From assembly GCA_020622165.1 (NCBI GenBank), contig JACNMN010000002.1, positions 62,001-126,000 of the forward strand: DNA of 64,000 nucleotides, read 5' to 3'. Shown piece by piece: positions 51,842-61,944 of the stretch. A model generated the notes under the pieces. It had not been told where the DNA came from. It saw only the letters and a program-made list of their open reading frames with translations, and made no database searches. Made by a program: the position numbers and the translations under genes. Numbering within the stretch: position 1 is the stretch's first letter; each line of letters starts with the position of its first letter. The DNA comes from Boseongicola sp. H5. GTDB taxonomy: Bacteria; Pseudomonadota; Alphaproteobacteria; Rhodobacterales; Rhodobacteraceae.

Positions 51842-53188
51842 CTAGCGGATGATCAGATCGTCGCCCAGGGTCGCGCGCATCTGCGCCTCGACCTCGGCAA
51901 CGGCCTCCTCGACACTCTGGGTGCCGCTCCACGCGGATTCCAGACCGCTGAACATCGCCTCGGAAAAGGCCCCGTATTGCAGATGGTTGGGTTGTGCATT
52001 GGCCGAGGCCAGCAGTACCTCTGTCGCCTCTGACGCCCATCTGTCGCCGCTGTAGAGATCCAGACCCTGCTGCGCCTGCGCCACCGCAAGATGGTTCGAC
52101 TTGATTGCGTGCAGCGTGTTCAGGCGCGGCTCGGTCGCGATGGCCACCAGTTGTGCGGCAATCTCTTCGGCCCGGTCATCGTCCTGATCGGTCAGCAGAT
52201 AGACAAGCGGATGCGTGATCGTGTTGGGGCGGCCGGCATCATTGCCCGCCGGGATCAGCGAAAACTGGATCGTGTTCCAGAAATCCTCGTTCCCCTCGCG
52301 GCCGTAGCGGCCGAAATGCCATGTCCCGCCATGCCAGAACGCGGCACGGCCATTGGCGACCTCGTTGTACCACTGGTCCCAGTCGGTGCCGATATGGTTC
52401 TGCCGGGTCACGCCCGCCTCCACCGCATCGACGAAGAACTGGTAGAATTCGGTCATCGCCGCGCGGTCGAAGACCAGTTGTCCGGTTTCGGGGTCGATCA
52501 GTTCGCCGCCGAAGGACTGATAGAACTGCGCATAGTCCGGCCCGTTGGAGACGCGCGGGTAAAACCCGTATCCTTCCTCCACAAGGCCCATTTCGACGGC
52601 GCGGGTGGCATCGGCCAGCATGTCGCGGAGCGTGTAATCGCCGCTGGCGACCATGTCGGGTAATGCATCGATCTGCTCTTCGGTATAGCCCAGCCCGCTC
52701 ATCGTTTCGCGCCAGAAGAAGAAGGGGCGCGACTCGGAATCCTGCGGCACACCCCATTGCGTGCCGCCGAAGGCGGCGATTTCCATGAGGTTCGGATAGA
52801 CGTTGTTCAGCGGCCAGGCATCCAGATCGACATAATCCTCGACCGGCACGATGTACCCGGCCTGGCTCCACGGGGCGATGTCGAGATGCGAGGTGACGAC
52901 GATACTGGGCGCGGTGCCGGCCTCGGCACCAAGCGTCACGGCCTGCTTGAATTCATCCCATCCGGCGAAATCCCACCGGCCGTCGACGGTGATGTCGATC
53001 TCTTCGCCCCGGATCGCGGCTTCGCGCTCCAGAATGTCGGCGGCCATCTCGATCGCCTCGATACGGTAACTGTCGTTGTCGTTCGAACCTCCGGCCCAGA
53101 CGGTGATGGTGATCTGCTCGGCAAGGGCCGGAGCCGCGAGGGCAGCGAGGGCAGCGGCGATAGCCGTGCTGCGGGTCAATATGGTCAT
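51842..53188 (-). CDS. ABC transporter substrate-binding protein, family 1 (CUT1)
   Basis: 448-residue periplasmic receptor. Signal peptide at residues 1-23 (cleavage after APALA), then ITITVWAGGSNDNDSYRIEA, WGVPQDSESRPFFFWRETM and VANGRAAFWHGGTWHFGR, consistent with carbohydrate-type family-1 receptors. The ATG at 53188 is used because GGAG lies seven bases upstream; an in-frame TTG four codons earlier is less likely. Ligand unknown; the operon suggests a glycerophosphodiester or polyol phosphate. First gene of the operon, behind the LacI-type palindrome. Confidence 0.92.
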   Translation of the reverse strand: MTILTRSTAIAAALAALAAPALAEQITITVWAGGSNDNDSYRIEAIEMAADILEREAAIRGEEIDITVDGRWDFAGWDEFKQAVTLGAEAGTAPSIVVTSHLDIAPWSQAGYIVPVEDYVDLDAWPLNNVYPNLMEIAAFGGTQWGVPQDSESRPFFFWRETMSGLGYTEEQIDALPDMVASGDYTLRDMLADATRAVEMGLVEEGYGFYPRVSNGPDYAQFYQSFGGELIDPETGQLVFDRAAMTEFYQFFVDAVEAGVTRQNHIGTDWDQWYNEVANGRAAFWHGGTWHFGRYGREGNEDFWNTIQFSLIPAGNDAGRPNTITHPLVYLLTDQDDDRAEEIAAQLVAIATEPRLNTLHAIKSNHLAVAQAQQGLDLYSGDRWASEATEVLLASANAQPNHLQYGAFSEAMFSGLESAWSGTQSVEEAVAEVEAQMRATLGDDLIIR

Positions 53189-53230
53189 CAGTTTCTCCAA
53201 AGAACGATTGTGGCAGAGGATGCGCCAGGG

Positions 53231-53244
53231 TGCACACGTGTGCA
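53231..53244. promoter_or_regulatory. LacI-type operator
   Basis: TGCACACGTGTGCA, a perfect 14-bp palindrome with the central CG and TG...CA ends typical of LacI-family operators. It lies 43 bases upstream of the receptor gene, the right place for repression by the LacI-family protein encoded in the same operon. Confidence 0.75.
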
Positions 53245-53445
53245 GAGCCTCTTCGATTCTTGTAACACCATCAAGACAATGTTTGCCGCTACGTCAGCCT
53301 GGGGATGGGGACCGGACCCGGAAATCGGCCCCGCCAAGCGCCTCGATCCGCGGGCCGGGCGTCTGGTCAGGTCACCCCGCGGGCAGGCCGCCGGGCGCCA
53401 ATCCGGCACACCCGCCAAGCCCCCTTCTCCGGCCCGAAAAGAGGC

Positions 53446-54636
53446 TCAGGTCACCTTGTTCGCCGTCTTGTATGCCGGATCGTCCCAAAGCCGGTTGGCC
53501 ATGATGTCCTGCAAGATGCCGGCGGCCGCCACGATATCGTCCTCGTCCAGATAAAGCGGGGTAAAGCCGAAGCGCATGATATCCGGCGCGCGGAAATCGC
53601 CGATGACGCCACGGGCGATCAGCGCCTGCATCGCGGCATATCCCTCTGCAAACGCAAAGGAAACCTGGGACCCCCGCATCGCCGGCTCCCGCGGGCTGGC
53701 CAGCACCAGTTCCGGGCAGCGGGCTTCCACCTCCTGAATGAAGCGTTCCGACAAGCGGATCGAGGCGGCCCGGATTTCATCCATCGTCACACCGTCCCAG
53801 ACGGACATCGCCTCCTCCAGCGCGCTCATCTGAAGAACCGGCGGCGTGCCCACGCGCATCCTCTCGATGCCCGCGGCCGGGCGATAGTCCAGATCGAAGG
53901 CAAAGGGCGCGTCATGGCCCATCCATCCCGACAGGGCGGGCCGCACCTGATCCATGATATCGGGCCGCACATAGATGAAGGCCGGCGCACCGGGGCCGCC
54001 ATTGAGATACTTGTAGCTGCACCCGACCGCGAATTCGCAGTGCGATCCGGTCAGGTCCACCGGCAGCGCACCCGCCGAATGGGCCAGATCCCAGATCATC
54101 ACCGCCCCGGCATCATGGGCCCGCCTTGTCAACTCCGCCATGTCGTGCTTGCGGCCCGTGCGGTAATCAACTTCCGTCAGCATCACCGCCGCCACAGTCT
54201 CGTCCGTTGCGCCCGCGACGTCCTCGGGGTCCACGATCCTCAGCTCGTGGCCTTGCCCGAGCGAGGTCAGAAGCCCCCTCGCCATGTAAAGATCGGTTGG
54301 GAAATTGCTGCTGTCGGACAGGACCACCTTGCGGTCCGGGCGCATCTCCAACGCTGCCGCCAGCGCCTGATAGACCTTGATCGACAGGGTATCGCCCATC
54401 ATGACGCTGCCCTCCGGCGCGCCGATCAGCCGGGCCACCAGATCGCCGACACGCCCGGGCTGATCCATCCAACCGGCGTCGTTCCAGCCCCGGATCAGGC
54501 TCGTGCCCCATTCCGCCCCGATCACGTCGTCCACCCGCGCCCTGACCGATTTCGGCAGGGGACCAAGGGAGTTGCCATCGAGATAGATCACGCCCTCGGG
54601 CAGATCGAACAGGTCCTTTCTGGGTAATGTTGCCAT
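53446..54636 (-). CDS. kynU: Kynureninase
   Basis: PLP enzyme cleaving L-kynurenine to anthranilate and L-alanine. The 396 residues contain IYLDGNSLGPLP at the N-terminus, VLSDSSNFPTDLYMA, the PLP-binding Asp in WDLAHSAGALPVDL, and the Schiff-base Lys209 in CSYKYLNGGPGAPAF, all standard for KynU. Third gene of a kynB-kynA-kynU operon; it starts three bases after the kynA stop. Its product anthranilate is the substrate of the divergent operon to the right. Confidence 0.96.
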   Translation of the reverse strand: MATLPRKDLFDLPEGVIYLDGNSLGPLPKSVRARVDDVIGAEWGTSLIRGWNDAGWMDQPGRVGDLVARLIGAPEGSVMMGDTLSIKVYQALAAALEMRPDRKVVLSDSSNFPTDLYMARGLLTSLGQGHELRIVDPEDVAGATDETVAAVMLTEVDYRTGRKHDMAELTRRAHDAGAVMIWDLAHSAGALPVDLTGSHCEFAVGCSYKYLNGGPGAPAFIYVRPDIMDQVRPALSGWMGHDAPFAFDLDYRPAAGIERMRVGTPPVLQMSALEEAMSVWDGVTMDEIRAASIRLSERFIQEVEARCPELVLASPREPAMRGSQVSFAFAEGYAAMQALIARGVIGDFRAPDIMRFGFTPLYLDEDDIVAAAGILQDIMANRLWDDPAYKTANKVT

Positions 54637-54639
54637 GGT

Positions 54640-55473
54640 CTAAAGCCCTCCGCGCAAGTGCCAGAGTTCGGGAAACAGCTCCACCTCCAGCATTCGGCGC
54701 AGATATTGCACACCGCTGGTGCCGCCGGTACCGCGTTTGAACCCGATGACGCGCTCCACCGTCGTGACATGGTTGAACCGCCACCGCCGGAAGTAATCCT
54801 CAAGATCGACCAGCTTCTCGGCCAGCTCGTAGAGTGTCCAATAGGTTTCCGGCGCCCGGTAGATCTTGGTCCAGGCCGCGATGACGGTCTCATCGGACTG
54901 ATGCGGCGCGTTCATCCGGAACACGGCCGGATCGAAGGAGATCCCGGTCTCTCCCGAGAGCGCATCGAGCGCCACATGATAGAGCGAGGGCCGCGCCAGT
55001 TCGTCCTGCAGCAGCCGGTGCAGTTCGGGCCTGTGTTCATGCATCTTCATCATGCTGGTGTTGCGATTGCCAAGCGCATATTCGATCAGCCGGTACTGGT
55101 GCGACTGAAACCCCGACGAATTGCCCAGAGCCTCGCGGAAGGTCGTGTAATCGCTTGGCGTCATCGTGCGCAGCACATCCCAGGCCGAGTTCAGCTGATC
55201 GAAGATCCGGGCGACCCGCGTCAGCATCTTGAAGGCCGGCTGGAACTGTCCGCGGCCTATCAGATCGCGGGCCGCCGATATCTCGTGCAGCACAAGCCGC
55301 ATCCACAGCTCGGAGGTCTGATGCTGAATGATGAACAGCATCTCGTCATGGGCGTCGGACAGGAGATGCTGCGCGCCCAGCACCTGATCCATCCGCAGAT
55401 AGTCGCCATAGCTCATGTCTTTCCTGAAAGACATCTTGGCGCCGTCATCGGTGGGGTCATAGGCATCGGTCAT
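54640..55473 (-). CDS. kynA: Tryptophan 2,3-dioxygenase
   Basis: Heme enzyme opening the indole ring of L-tryptophan to N-formylkynurenine. The 277 residues show [39 protein letters not shown] with the substrate-binding His/Arg region, [16 protein letters not shown], and the axial heme ligand in [22 protein letters not shown]. Start overlaps the kynB stop (ATGA). Complete, normal length. Confidence 0.97.
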   Translation of the reverse strand: MTDAYDPTDDGAKMSFRKDMSYGDYLRMDQVLGAQHLLSDAHDEMLFIIQHQTSELWMRLVLHEISAARDLIGRGQFQPAFKMLTRVARIFDQLNSAWDVLRTMTPSDYTTFREALGNSSGFQSHQYRLIEYALGNRNTSMMKMHEHRPELHRLLQDELARPSLYHVALDALSGETGISFDPAVFRMNAPHQSDETVIAAWTKIYRAPETYWTLYELAEKLVDLEDYFRRWRFNHVTTVERVIGFKRGTGGTSGVQYLRRMLEVELFPELWHLRGGL

Positions 55474-56300
55474 GAGGTCACCTTTTTGGGTGCGGTCAAT
55501 GTGTTCACAAGGGGGCTTTCGGCATCGGCCAGCGCGGAGATGACCGAGAAATGATCCTGCCCCGGCTCGTAAACCTCGCTGGTATCGGCGCCTTTCGCGC
55601 CCCAGATCTCGCCGATCAGGCGGGTCTGTCGAACCAGTTCCGGACGCTCGGCCGCCCCGACCCAGAAATAGATCGGGATCGTCCCATGCGGGTCCTGCAG
55701 CGCCGGGCTCTCGGCCTCCGCCTCCGCCTCGCTCAGGCGCAGGGTCTCGTTCATATCGGTCTGCAGAAGCGGGCGCAGATCATGAATGCCGCTGACCGAG
55801 ATCGCCCGTTCCAGCCGATCCAGCACCGGGCTGTCCAACGGGCCCGATCTGCACAGCATCCGGGATACGAGATGCCCGCCCGCGGAATGGCCGATGATCC
55901 GGATCGGGCCCGGCACCTCGCCTGCCGCGGCGGTGATCGCCGCGCCGATCTCCCGCGTGATCTCCGAAATGCGCGCCTCCGGTGCAAGCGTATAGCTGGG
56001 GATCGCCATCGCCCAACCATGGGACAGCGGACCGGCGGCCATATGCGACCAGAAGGACCTGTCCAGCGCCTTCCAGTAACCGCCATGGATGAACACGATC
56101 AGCCCTTTCGGCTCTGTCCCCGGCAAGAACAGGTCGAACCGGTTTCGCGGCCCCGGCCCGTAAGGAATATCCAGCCGCGCCCGGCCTGCCGGCATGGCCC
56201 GGTCCCGATAGGCCGATGCCGCATCGGACCAAAGCCCGGCCAGCTTGTCGCTGCCGGGTACATAGCTGGAATTGTCGAACGCATCCGTCCAGTCGATCAT
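55470..56300 (-). CDS. Kynurenine formamidase, alpha/beta-hydrolase type
   Basis: 276-residue alpha/beta hydrolase. The oxyanion motif HGGYW ([14 protein letters not shown]), nucleophile elbow [13 protein letters not shown] and catalytic His in [10 protein letters not shown] fit the animal-type arylformamidase family rather than metal-dependent bacterial KynB. It hydrolyses N-formylkynurenine to kynurenine and formate. Operon position first before kynA-kynU supports the assignment. Confidence 0.88.
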   Translation of the reverse strand: MIDWTDAFDNSSYVPGSDKLAGLWSDAASAYRDRAMPAGRARLDIPYGPGPRNRFDLFLPGTEPKGLIVFIHGGYWKALDRSFWSHMAAGPLSHGWAMAIPSYTLAPEARISEITREIGAAITAAAGEVPGPIRIIGHSAGGHLVSRMLCRSGPLDSPVLDRLERAISVSGIHDLRPLLQTDMNETLRLSEAEAEAESPALQDPHGTIPIYFWVGAAERPELVRQTRLIGEIWGAKGADTSEVYEPGQDHFSVISALADAESPLVNTLTAPKKVTS

Positions 56301-56359
56301 CGCCCCTTCCCTTTCAACGCCCCAGTCATACGCAATGGTTAGGCCTTCCGAAAATAAAC

Positions 56360-56385
56360 TTCAAGCTTAAAATTTTATACTTGAA
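56360..56385. promoter_or_regulatory. Candidate MarR operator in the kyn/anthraniloyl-CoA divergent region
   Basis: TTCAAG-N14-CTTGAA inverted repeat around an AT-rich core (AAAATTTT). TATACT on the plus strand and TATAAA on the minus strand overlap it as -10 candidates. It lies between the divergent kynB and monooxygenase/reductase genes, so one MarR-family protein could control both halves of the pathway. Confidence 0.55.
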
Positions 56386-56463
56386 ATACTTCCAGTGCCG
56401 GTTAAGATGATTCCTATTAACAGAAGCGCCACAAGCCAGCGCCGAGAAATCAGGGAGACGAAG

Positions 56464-58758
56464 ATGCGCATCGCATGTCTTGGAGGGGGTCCGGCAGGTC
56501 TCTACTTCGCCATCTCGATGAAACTGCGCAACCCATCCCATGAGGTCACCGTTTTCGAGCGGAACAAGGCCGACGACACTTTTGGCTGGGGGGTGGTTCT
56601 GTCCGACGATGCGTTGGAGAACATGGCGCAAAACGATCCCGTCTCCGCCGCTGCGATCCGCGAAAACTTCGCCTATTGGGATGACATCGCGGTAGTTCAT
56701 GACGGCCATCGCACCGTTTCCGGCGGCCATGGCTTTGCCGGCATCGGGCGCAAGAAGATGCTTCTGTTGCTGCAGGAGCGCGCGCGGGAGCTTGGCGTCG
56801 ATCTGCGCTTCGAAACCCCCATCGGGCCGGTGGAGACCTATACCGGCGGCTATGATCTCGTGGTGGCCTGCGACGGGATCAACAGCGCCGTGCGCACCGC
56901 ATGGGCGCAGCATTTCAAGCCCGAGGTGGATATCCGGGAGTGCAAGTTCATCTGGCTTGGCACCCATCAGAAATTCGACGATGCCTTCACTTTCATCTTC
57001 GAGAAGACGGCCCATGGATGGGTTTGGGTCCATGCCTATCAGTTCGACGCCGACACCGCGACGGTGATCGTGGAATGCCAGCAGGACACATGGGACAGGA
57101 TCGGGTTCGAGACGATGTCGAAATCCGAGATCATCGCCAAATGCGAGGAGATTTTCGCCGATCATCTGGACGGCCATCCGCTGATGTCGAATGCCGATCA
57201 TCTGCGCGGATCGGCGGTGTTCATGAATTTCCCGCGCGTGTTGTGCGAGAAATGGCACCACGAGAACGTCGTTTTGCTGGGCGATGCCTCGGCAACGGCG
57301 CATTTCTCCATCGGGTCGGGCTCCCGGCTGGCCTTCGACAGCGCCATCGCCCTGGCCGAATTCCTGCACAGCGAACCGGACATGCAACGCGCCTTCGAAC
57401 GGTATCAGGACGAACGCCGCCTCGACGTGCTACGCCTGCAATCGGCGGCGCGCAACTCGCTGGAGTGGTTCGAACAGGTGGACCGCTATCTCGACATGGA
57501 CCCCGTGCAGTTCAACTACGCGCTCCTGACCCGGTCACAACGGATTTCGCACGAGAACCTGCGCCTGCGCGACCCGGACTGGCTTCGCTCGGCCGAGGGA
57601 TGGTTTCAGCAAAAGGCCGGACTGCCCGCCGACGCGCCTGTCCGCCCGCCGATGTTTGCGCCCTTCAGGCTGCGCGAGATGGCATTGGACAACCGCATCG
57701 TCGTGTCGCCGATGGCCCAGTACAAGGCCGTGGAGGGCTGCCCGACGGACTGGCATCTTGTCCATTACGGGGAGCGCGCCAAGGGGGGCGCGGGACTTGT
57801 CTATACCGAGATGACCTGCGTGTCGGAGACCGGGCGGATCACGCCCGGCTGTCCCGGGCTCTACGCGCCGGAGCATGAGGCCGCATGGTCGCGTCTCGTC
57901 GATTTCGTCCATGCGGAGACCCGGGCTAAGATTTGCTGCCAGATCGGGCATTCCGGGCGCAAGGGCTCCACCAATATCGGGTGGGAGGGGATGGATACGC
58001 CGCTTGCAACCGGCAATTGGGATCTGATCTCCGCCTCCGCTATTCCCTGGTCCGGCGGCAACGCCACCCCCCGCGCGATGACCCGCGATGAGATGGACAA
58101 GGTCCGCGATCAGTTCGTGGCCGCCACCCGGATGGCCGAACGGGCGGGCTTCGACATGATCGAACTGCATGCCGCCCATGGCTATCTGATCTCCTCCTTC
58201 ATCTCGCCGGTGTCCAATACCCGCGAAGACGCCTATGGCGGCAGCCTTGAAAATCGCCTGCGCTATCCGCTGGAGGTGTTCGCGGCGATGCGCGCCGTCT
58301 GGCCGGCGCCCAGACCGATGTCGGTCCGGATCTCCGCCAATGACTGGGTGGGCGAAGACGGCGTGACCCCCGGGGATGCGGTGGAGATTGCCCGGGCCTT
58401 CAAGGCCGCCGGCGCCGATATCATCGACGTGTCCGCCGGCCAGACCACGACCGAAGCGAGGCCGGTTTATGGCCGGATGTTCCAAACCCCGTTTTCCGAC
58501 CGGATCCGCAACGAGGCCGGTATCAGCACCATGGCCGTGGGCAACATCTACGAGGCGGATCATGCGAACTCGATCCTGATGGCGGGCCGCGCCGATCTGG
58601 TAGCCCTTGGCCGCCCGCATCTGGCCGATCCCTACTGGACGTTTCACAAGGCCGCGCGGATCGGCGACCGCCATGCCATCTGGCCCCTGCCTTACGAGGC
58701 GGGCCGCGATCAGGCGTGGCGACTGGCCGACCGCGAAGCGGAGGCGATCCGGGCATGA
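56464..58758 (+). CDS. 2-aminobenzoyl-CoA monooxygenase/reductase (FAD monooxygenase-OYE fusion)
   Basis: 764-residue bifunctional flavoenzyme. The N-terminal half is an FAD monooxygenase ([19 protein letters not shown], and [16 protein letters not shown] for FAD). The C-terminal half, from about residue 395, is an old-yellow-enzyme domain ([55 protein letters not shown]). This fusion is the hallmark of Azoarcus evansii 2-aminobenzoyl-CoA monooxygenase/reductase, which hydroxylates and dearomatises anthraniloyl-CoA; salicylyl-CoA 5-hydroxylase is a close alternative. The adjacent ligase and kyn genes favour anthraniloyl-CoA. Start at 56464 (GGGAG upstream). Confidence 0.9.
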   Translation: MRIACLGGGPAGLYFAISMKLRNPSHEVTVFERNKADDTFGWGVVLSDDALENMAQNDPVSAAAIRENFAYWDDIAVVHDGHRTVSGGHGFAGIGRKKMLLLLQERARELGVDLRFETPIGPVETYTGGYDLVVACDGINSAVRTAWAQHFKPEVDIRECKFIWLGTHQKFDDAFTFIFEKTAHGWVWVHAYQFDADTATVIVECQQDTWDRIGFETMSKSEIIAKCEEIFADHLDGHPLMSNADHLRGSAVFMNFPRVLCEKWHHENVVLLGDASATAHFSIGSGSRLAFDSAIALAEFLHSEPDMQRAFERYQDERRLDVLRLQSAARNSLEWFEQVDRYLDMDPVQFNYALLTRSQRISHENLRLRDPDWLRSAEGWFQQKAGLPADAPVRPPMFAPFRLREMALDNRIVVSPMAQYKAVEGCPTDWHLVHYGERAKGGAGLVYTEMTCVSETGRITPGCPGLYAPEHEAAWSRLVDFVHAETRAKICCQIGHSGRKGSTNIGWEGMDTPLATGNWDLISASAIPWSGGNATPRAMTRDEMDKVRDQFVAATRMAERAGFDMIELHAAHGYLISSFISPVSNTREDAYGGSLENRLRYPLEVFAAMRAVWPAPRPMSVRISANDWVGEDGVTPGDAVEIARAFKAAGADIIDVSAGQTTTEARPVYGRMFQTPFSDRIRNEAGISTMAVGNIYEADHANSILMAGRADLVALGRPHLADPYWTFHKAARIGDRHAIWPLPYEAGRDQAWRLADREAEAIRA

Positions 58759-59510
58759 GCATGACAGGCAGACATATCGTCATAACCGGCGGAGGCACCG
58801 GGGTCGGCGCCGAAATCGCGCTGCGCGCGGCGGCTCTGGGCGGCAAGGTCACGATACTGGGCCGCCGGCCTGACCCGTTGCGGTCGGTCGCGGACCGGAC
58901 CGGCGCGCTGGCGCTCAGCTGCGACGTGACCGATGCCGATGCGGTCAGATCGGCGCTGTACGAAGCCCGCGCGGCGCAGGGCCCCGTCGACATCGCCATC
59001 GCCAATGCAGGCGCGGCAGAGAGCATTCCGTTTTCGCGGATGGCTGTGGGGGATCTGGCCCGCGACCTGTCGGTCAATCTGGCGGGCGTCTTCAACCTCT
59101 GGCAGGCCGCCCTGCCGGACATGACGTCGCGCCGGTGGGGGCGGATGATCGCGATCGCCTCCACCGCCGGTCTCAAGGGATACCCTTATGTGTCGGGCTA
59201 TTGCGCGGCCAAGCACGGGGTCGTGGGGCTGACCCGCGCGCTTGCGCTGGAACTGGCGAGAACCGGCATCACCGTCAACGCGGTCTGTCCCGGCTTCATC
59301 GAAACGCCGCTTCTGGACCGTTCCATCGCGACCATCGTCGACAGGACCGGAATGAGCGCCGAAGACGCCGCCAGCTCACTCCGCCGGAGCAACCCGCAGG
59401 ACCGGTTCGTGCAGACTTCGGAGGTGGCCGAAGCGGTTCTCTGGCTCTGCTCCGACGGCGCGCAATCGGTCAACGGCCACGCACTCAGCATGTCAGGAGG
59501 TGAAATATGA
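58755..59510 (+). CDS. SDR family dehydrogenase (probable 3-hydroxyacyl-CoA dehydrogenase role)
   Basis: 251-residue short-chain dehydrogenase: cofactor motif [19 protein letters not shown] in [11 protein letters not shown], the Ser/Tyr/Lys catalytic set ([24 protein letters not shown]), and a C-terminal [14 protein letters not shown]. In this operon it most likely oxidises a ring-derived 3-hydroxyacyl-CoA; substrate not shown. Overlaps the preceding stop (ATGA) and the following marR start (ATGA). Confidence 0.87.
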   Translation: MSMTGRHIVITGGGTGVGAEIALRAAALGGKVTILGRRPDPLRSVADRTGALALSCDVTDADAVRSALYEARAAQGPVDIAIANAGAAESIPFSRMAVGDLARDLSVNLAGVFNLWQAALPDMTSRRWGRMIAIASTAGLKGYPYVSGYCAAKHGVVGLTRALALELARTGITVNAVCPGFIETPLLDRSIATIVDRTGMSAEDAASSLRRSNPQDRFVQTSEVAEAVLWLCSDGAQSVNGHALSMSGGEI

Positions 59511-59974
59511 ATACCAATCCAAATCCGGACCCGTTCGAGCCCGAGAGCAAGGAGCGACTGCGTCTCTGGCTGCGCCTGCTGAAGACCACCCGGCTTGTCG
59601 AGGCCGAGTTGCGGGAACGGCTGCGGCTTGAATTCGCCACGACCCTGCCGCGCTTCGATGTGATGGCCGCCCTGCACCGCCATCCCAAGGGCCTGAAAAT
59701 GAGCGAACTTTCACGGTTTCTGATGGTGTCGAACGGTAATGTCACGGGCATCGTCGACCGGCTTGCCGAAGACGGGTTCGCCCTGCGGGAACAGGTTCCC
59801 GGGGATCGGCGGGCGGCGCGCGCGCGGCTGACCCAGAAGGGCAAGGAGGAGTTCGTCCGTCAGGCCGAGGCGCATGAGGCGTGGCTGGATGCGATGCTGG
59901 CCGAGATCGGCCCCGACATGGCCAGCGACCTGAGCACTGCGCTGGCCCGCATTTCCGACAAGTTCGAGGATTGA
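59507..59974 (+). CDS. MarR family transcriptional regulator
   Basis: 155 residues with the winged HTH of MarR proteins: [29 protein letters not shown] and the wing [16 protein letters not shown]. Embedded in the anthraniloyl-CoA operon. MarR-type regulators of aromatic-CoA pathways usually respond to the aryl-CoA thioester; by analogy anthraniloyl-CoA is the likely inducer (inference). Candidate site at 56360-56385. Confidence 0.92.
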
Positions 59975-59979
59975 TCCCC

Positions 59980-60783
59980 ATGGCCCGGCCCGACCCACAG
60001 CATTTCCTCTGCCAGATCGAGAATGGTATCGCCACGATTGCGCTGAACCGGCCCGAGCGGATGAACCCGCTGACCTTCGACAGCTATGCCGAACTGCGCG
60101 ACTGGTTCCGCGACCTGCCCTATGCGGAGGATGTGGATGCGGTGATCTTCGCCCCGAATGGCGGAAATTTCAGCTCGGGCGGGGATGTGCATGACATCAT
60201 CGGCCCCCTGACCCGCATGAACATGAAGGAGCTTCTGGCCTTCACCCGGATGACCGGCGATCTGGTCAAGGCGATGGTCAATTGCGGCAAGCCCGTTATC
60301 ACGGCGGTCGACGGCGTCTGCGTCGGCGCGGGCGCGATCATCGCCATGGCGTCGGATCTGCGGATTGCCGCCCCGGGGGCCAAGACCGCCTTTCTGTTCA
60401 CCCGTGTCGGGCTTGCCGGTTGCGATATGGGCGCCTGTGCGATCCTGCCGCGGATCATCGGCCAGGGGCGCGCGGCGGAACTGCTTTACACCGGCCGGTC
60501 GTTCACCGCCGAGGAGGGTGCGGCATGGGGGTACTTCAACCGCGTCGTTCCGGCCGAGGATCTCATGGAGGCCGCGCAGGACATGGCGGCGCGCATCGCC
60601 GCCGGCCCCAATTTCGCGCATATGATGACCAAGACGATGCTGGCGCAGGAATGGTCCATGTCGATTGAACAGGCGATCGAAGCCGAAGCGCAGGCGCAGG
60701 CCATCTGCATGCAGACCGGCGATTTCACGCGCGCCTATGACGCCTTCGTCAAGAAGGAAAAACCGGTGTTCGAGGGGGAGTGA
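59980..60783 (+). CDS. Enoyl-CoA hydratase/isomerase family protein
   Basis: 267-residue crotonase-fold enzyme. Oxyanion-hole segments [11 protein letters not shown] and [17 protein letters not shown] are present, with [17 protein letters not shown] holding the second catalytic region. N-terminal [17 protein letters not shown] is standard. Expected to hydrate or open the ring-derived dienoyl-CoA. The ATG at 59980 is five bases after the marR stop; its TGA overlaps the next ATG. Confidence 0.91.
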   Translation: MARPDPQHFLCQIENGIATIALNRPERMNPLTFDSYAELRDWFRDLPYAEDVDAVIFAPNGGNFSSGGDVHDIIGPLTRMNMKELLAFTRMTGDLVKAMVNCGKPVITAVDGVCVGAGAIIAMASDLRIAAPGAKTAFLFTRVGLAGCDMGACAILPRIIGQGRAAELLYTGRSFTAEEGAAWGYFNRVVPAEDLMEAAQDMAARIAAGPNFAHMMTKTMLAQEWSMSIEQAIEAEAQAQAICMQTGDFTRAYDAFVKKEKPVFEGE

Positions 60784-61940
60784 TGGCGGATAGAACCTTT
60801 CTCGACTGGCCGTTTTTCGAGCCCCGTCACAAGACGCTGGCGCAGGATCTGGACCTGTGGGCCGCCCTGCATCTGGGCGATATCGACCATGGGGATACCG
60901 ATGCGGCCTGCCGCGCGCTTGTCGCCGCTCTGGGAGAGGCGGGCTGGCTGCGCCACAGCGGCGCGGCAGACGGCGAAACGCTGGATGTGCGCACGCTTTG
61001 CCTGATCCGGGAAACGCTTGCGCGCCATGACGGCCTGGCCGATTTCGCCTTTGCCATGCAGGGGCTGGGGACCGGTGCGATTTCCCTTTTCGGCACAGAA
61101 GCCCAGAAAGCCGAATGGCTGCCGCTGACCCGGTCCGGAAAAGCCATTGCCGCCTTTGCCCTGACGGAGCCGCAATCGGGCTCGGATGTGGCCAACTCGA
61201 CGATGACGGCCACGCGCGACGGCGATCATTTCATCCTGAACGGCGAAAAGACATGGATCTCCAACGGCGGCATCGCCGATGTCTACACGGCTTTCGCCCG
61301 CACGGGCGAGGCGCCGGGCGCGAAGGGACTCTCGGCCTTCGTGCTCCCCGCCGATCTTCCGGGCCTCCACGTCGTCGAACGGCTCCGGACCATTGCGCCC
61401 CATCCTCTGGCCACGCTCCGCTTTTCGGAATGCCGCGTTCCGGCCGCAAACCTCATCGGCGCGCCCGGCGCGGGCTTCAAGATCGCGATGTCGGTTCTGG
61501 ATGTCTTCCGCTCCACCGTTGCGGCAGCCGCACTGGGCTTTGCGCGCCGCGCGCTGGACGAGACGCTGACCCGGGTGACGACCCGCGAGGTTCAGGGCGC
61601 CCCGCTTTTCGATCTGCAGCTGGTGCAGGGCCATATCGCGGATATGGCGCTCGATGTGGATGCCGCGGCCCTTCTGGTCTATCGCGCCGCCTGGACCAAG
61701 GACAGCGGCGCACCGCGCGTCACCCGCGAAGCCGCGATGGCCAAGCTGTTCGCCACCGACCATGCCCAGCAGGTGATCGACAAGGCGGTGCAGCTTCATG
61801 GCGGGGACGGCGTGAAATCCGGCGAGATCACAGAGCGGCTCTATCGCGAGATCCGGGCCTTGCGCATTTACGAAGGCGCCTCGGACGTGCAGCGCGTGGT
61901 CATCGCCCGTCAGGCGCTTGGCCTGCATCAGGGAGGGTAA
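60783..61940 (+). CDS. Acyl-CoA dehydrogenase
   Basis: 385-residue FAD enzyme of the acyl-CoA dehydrogenase family: [20 protein letters not shown] (FAD/substrate loop), [32 protein letters not shown], and the C-terminal [33 protein letters not shown]. The region around YEGASD carries the usual base-loop. It likely catalyses one oxidation step of the CoA-bound ring product, as the acyl-CoA dehydrogenase in the Azoarcus 2-aminobenzoate cluster does. TGATG overlap with the hydratase gene. Confidence 0.92.
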
Positions 61941-61944
61941 GACC

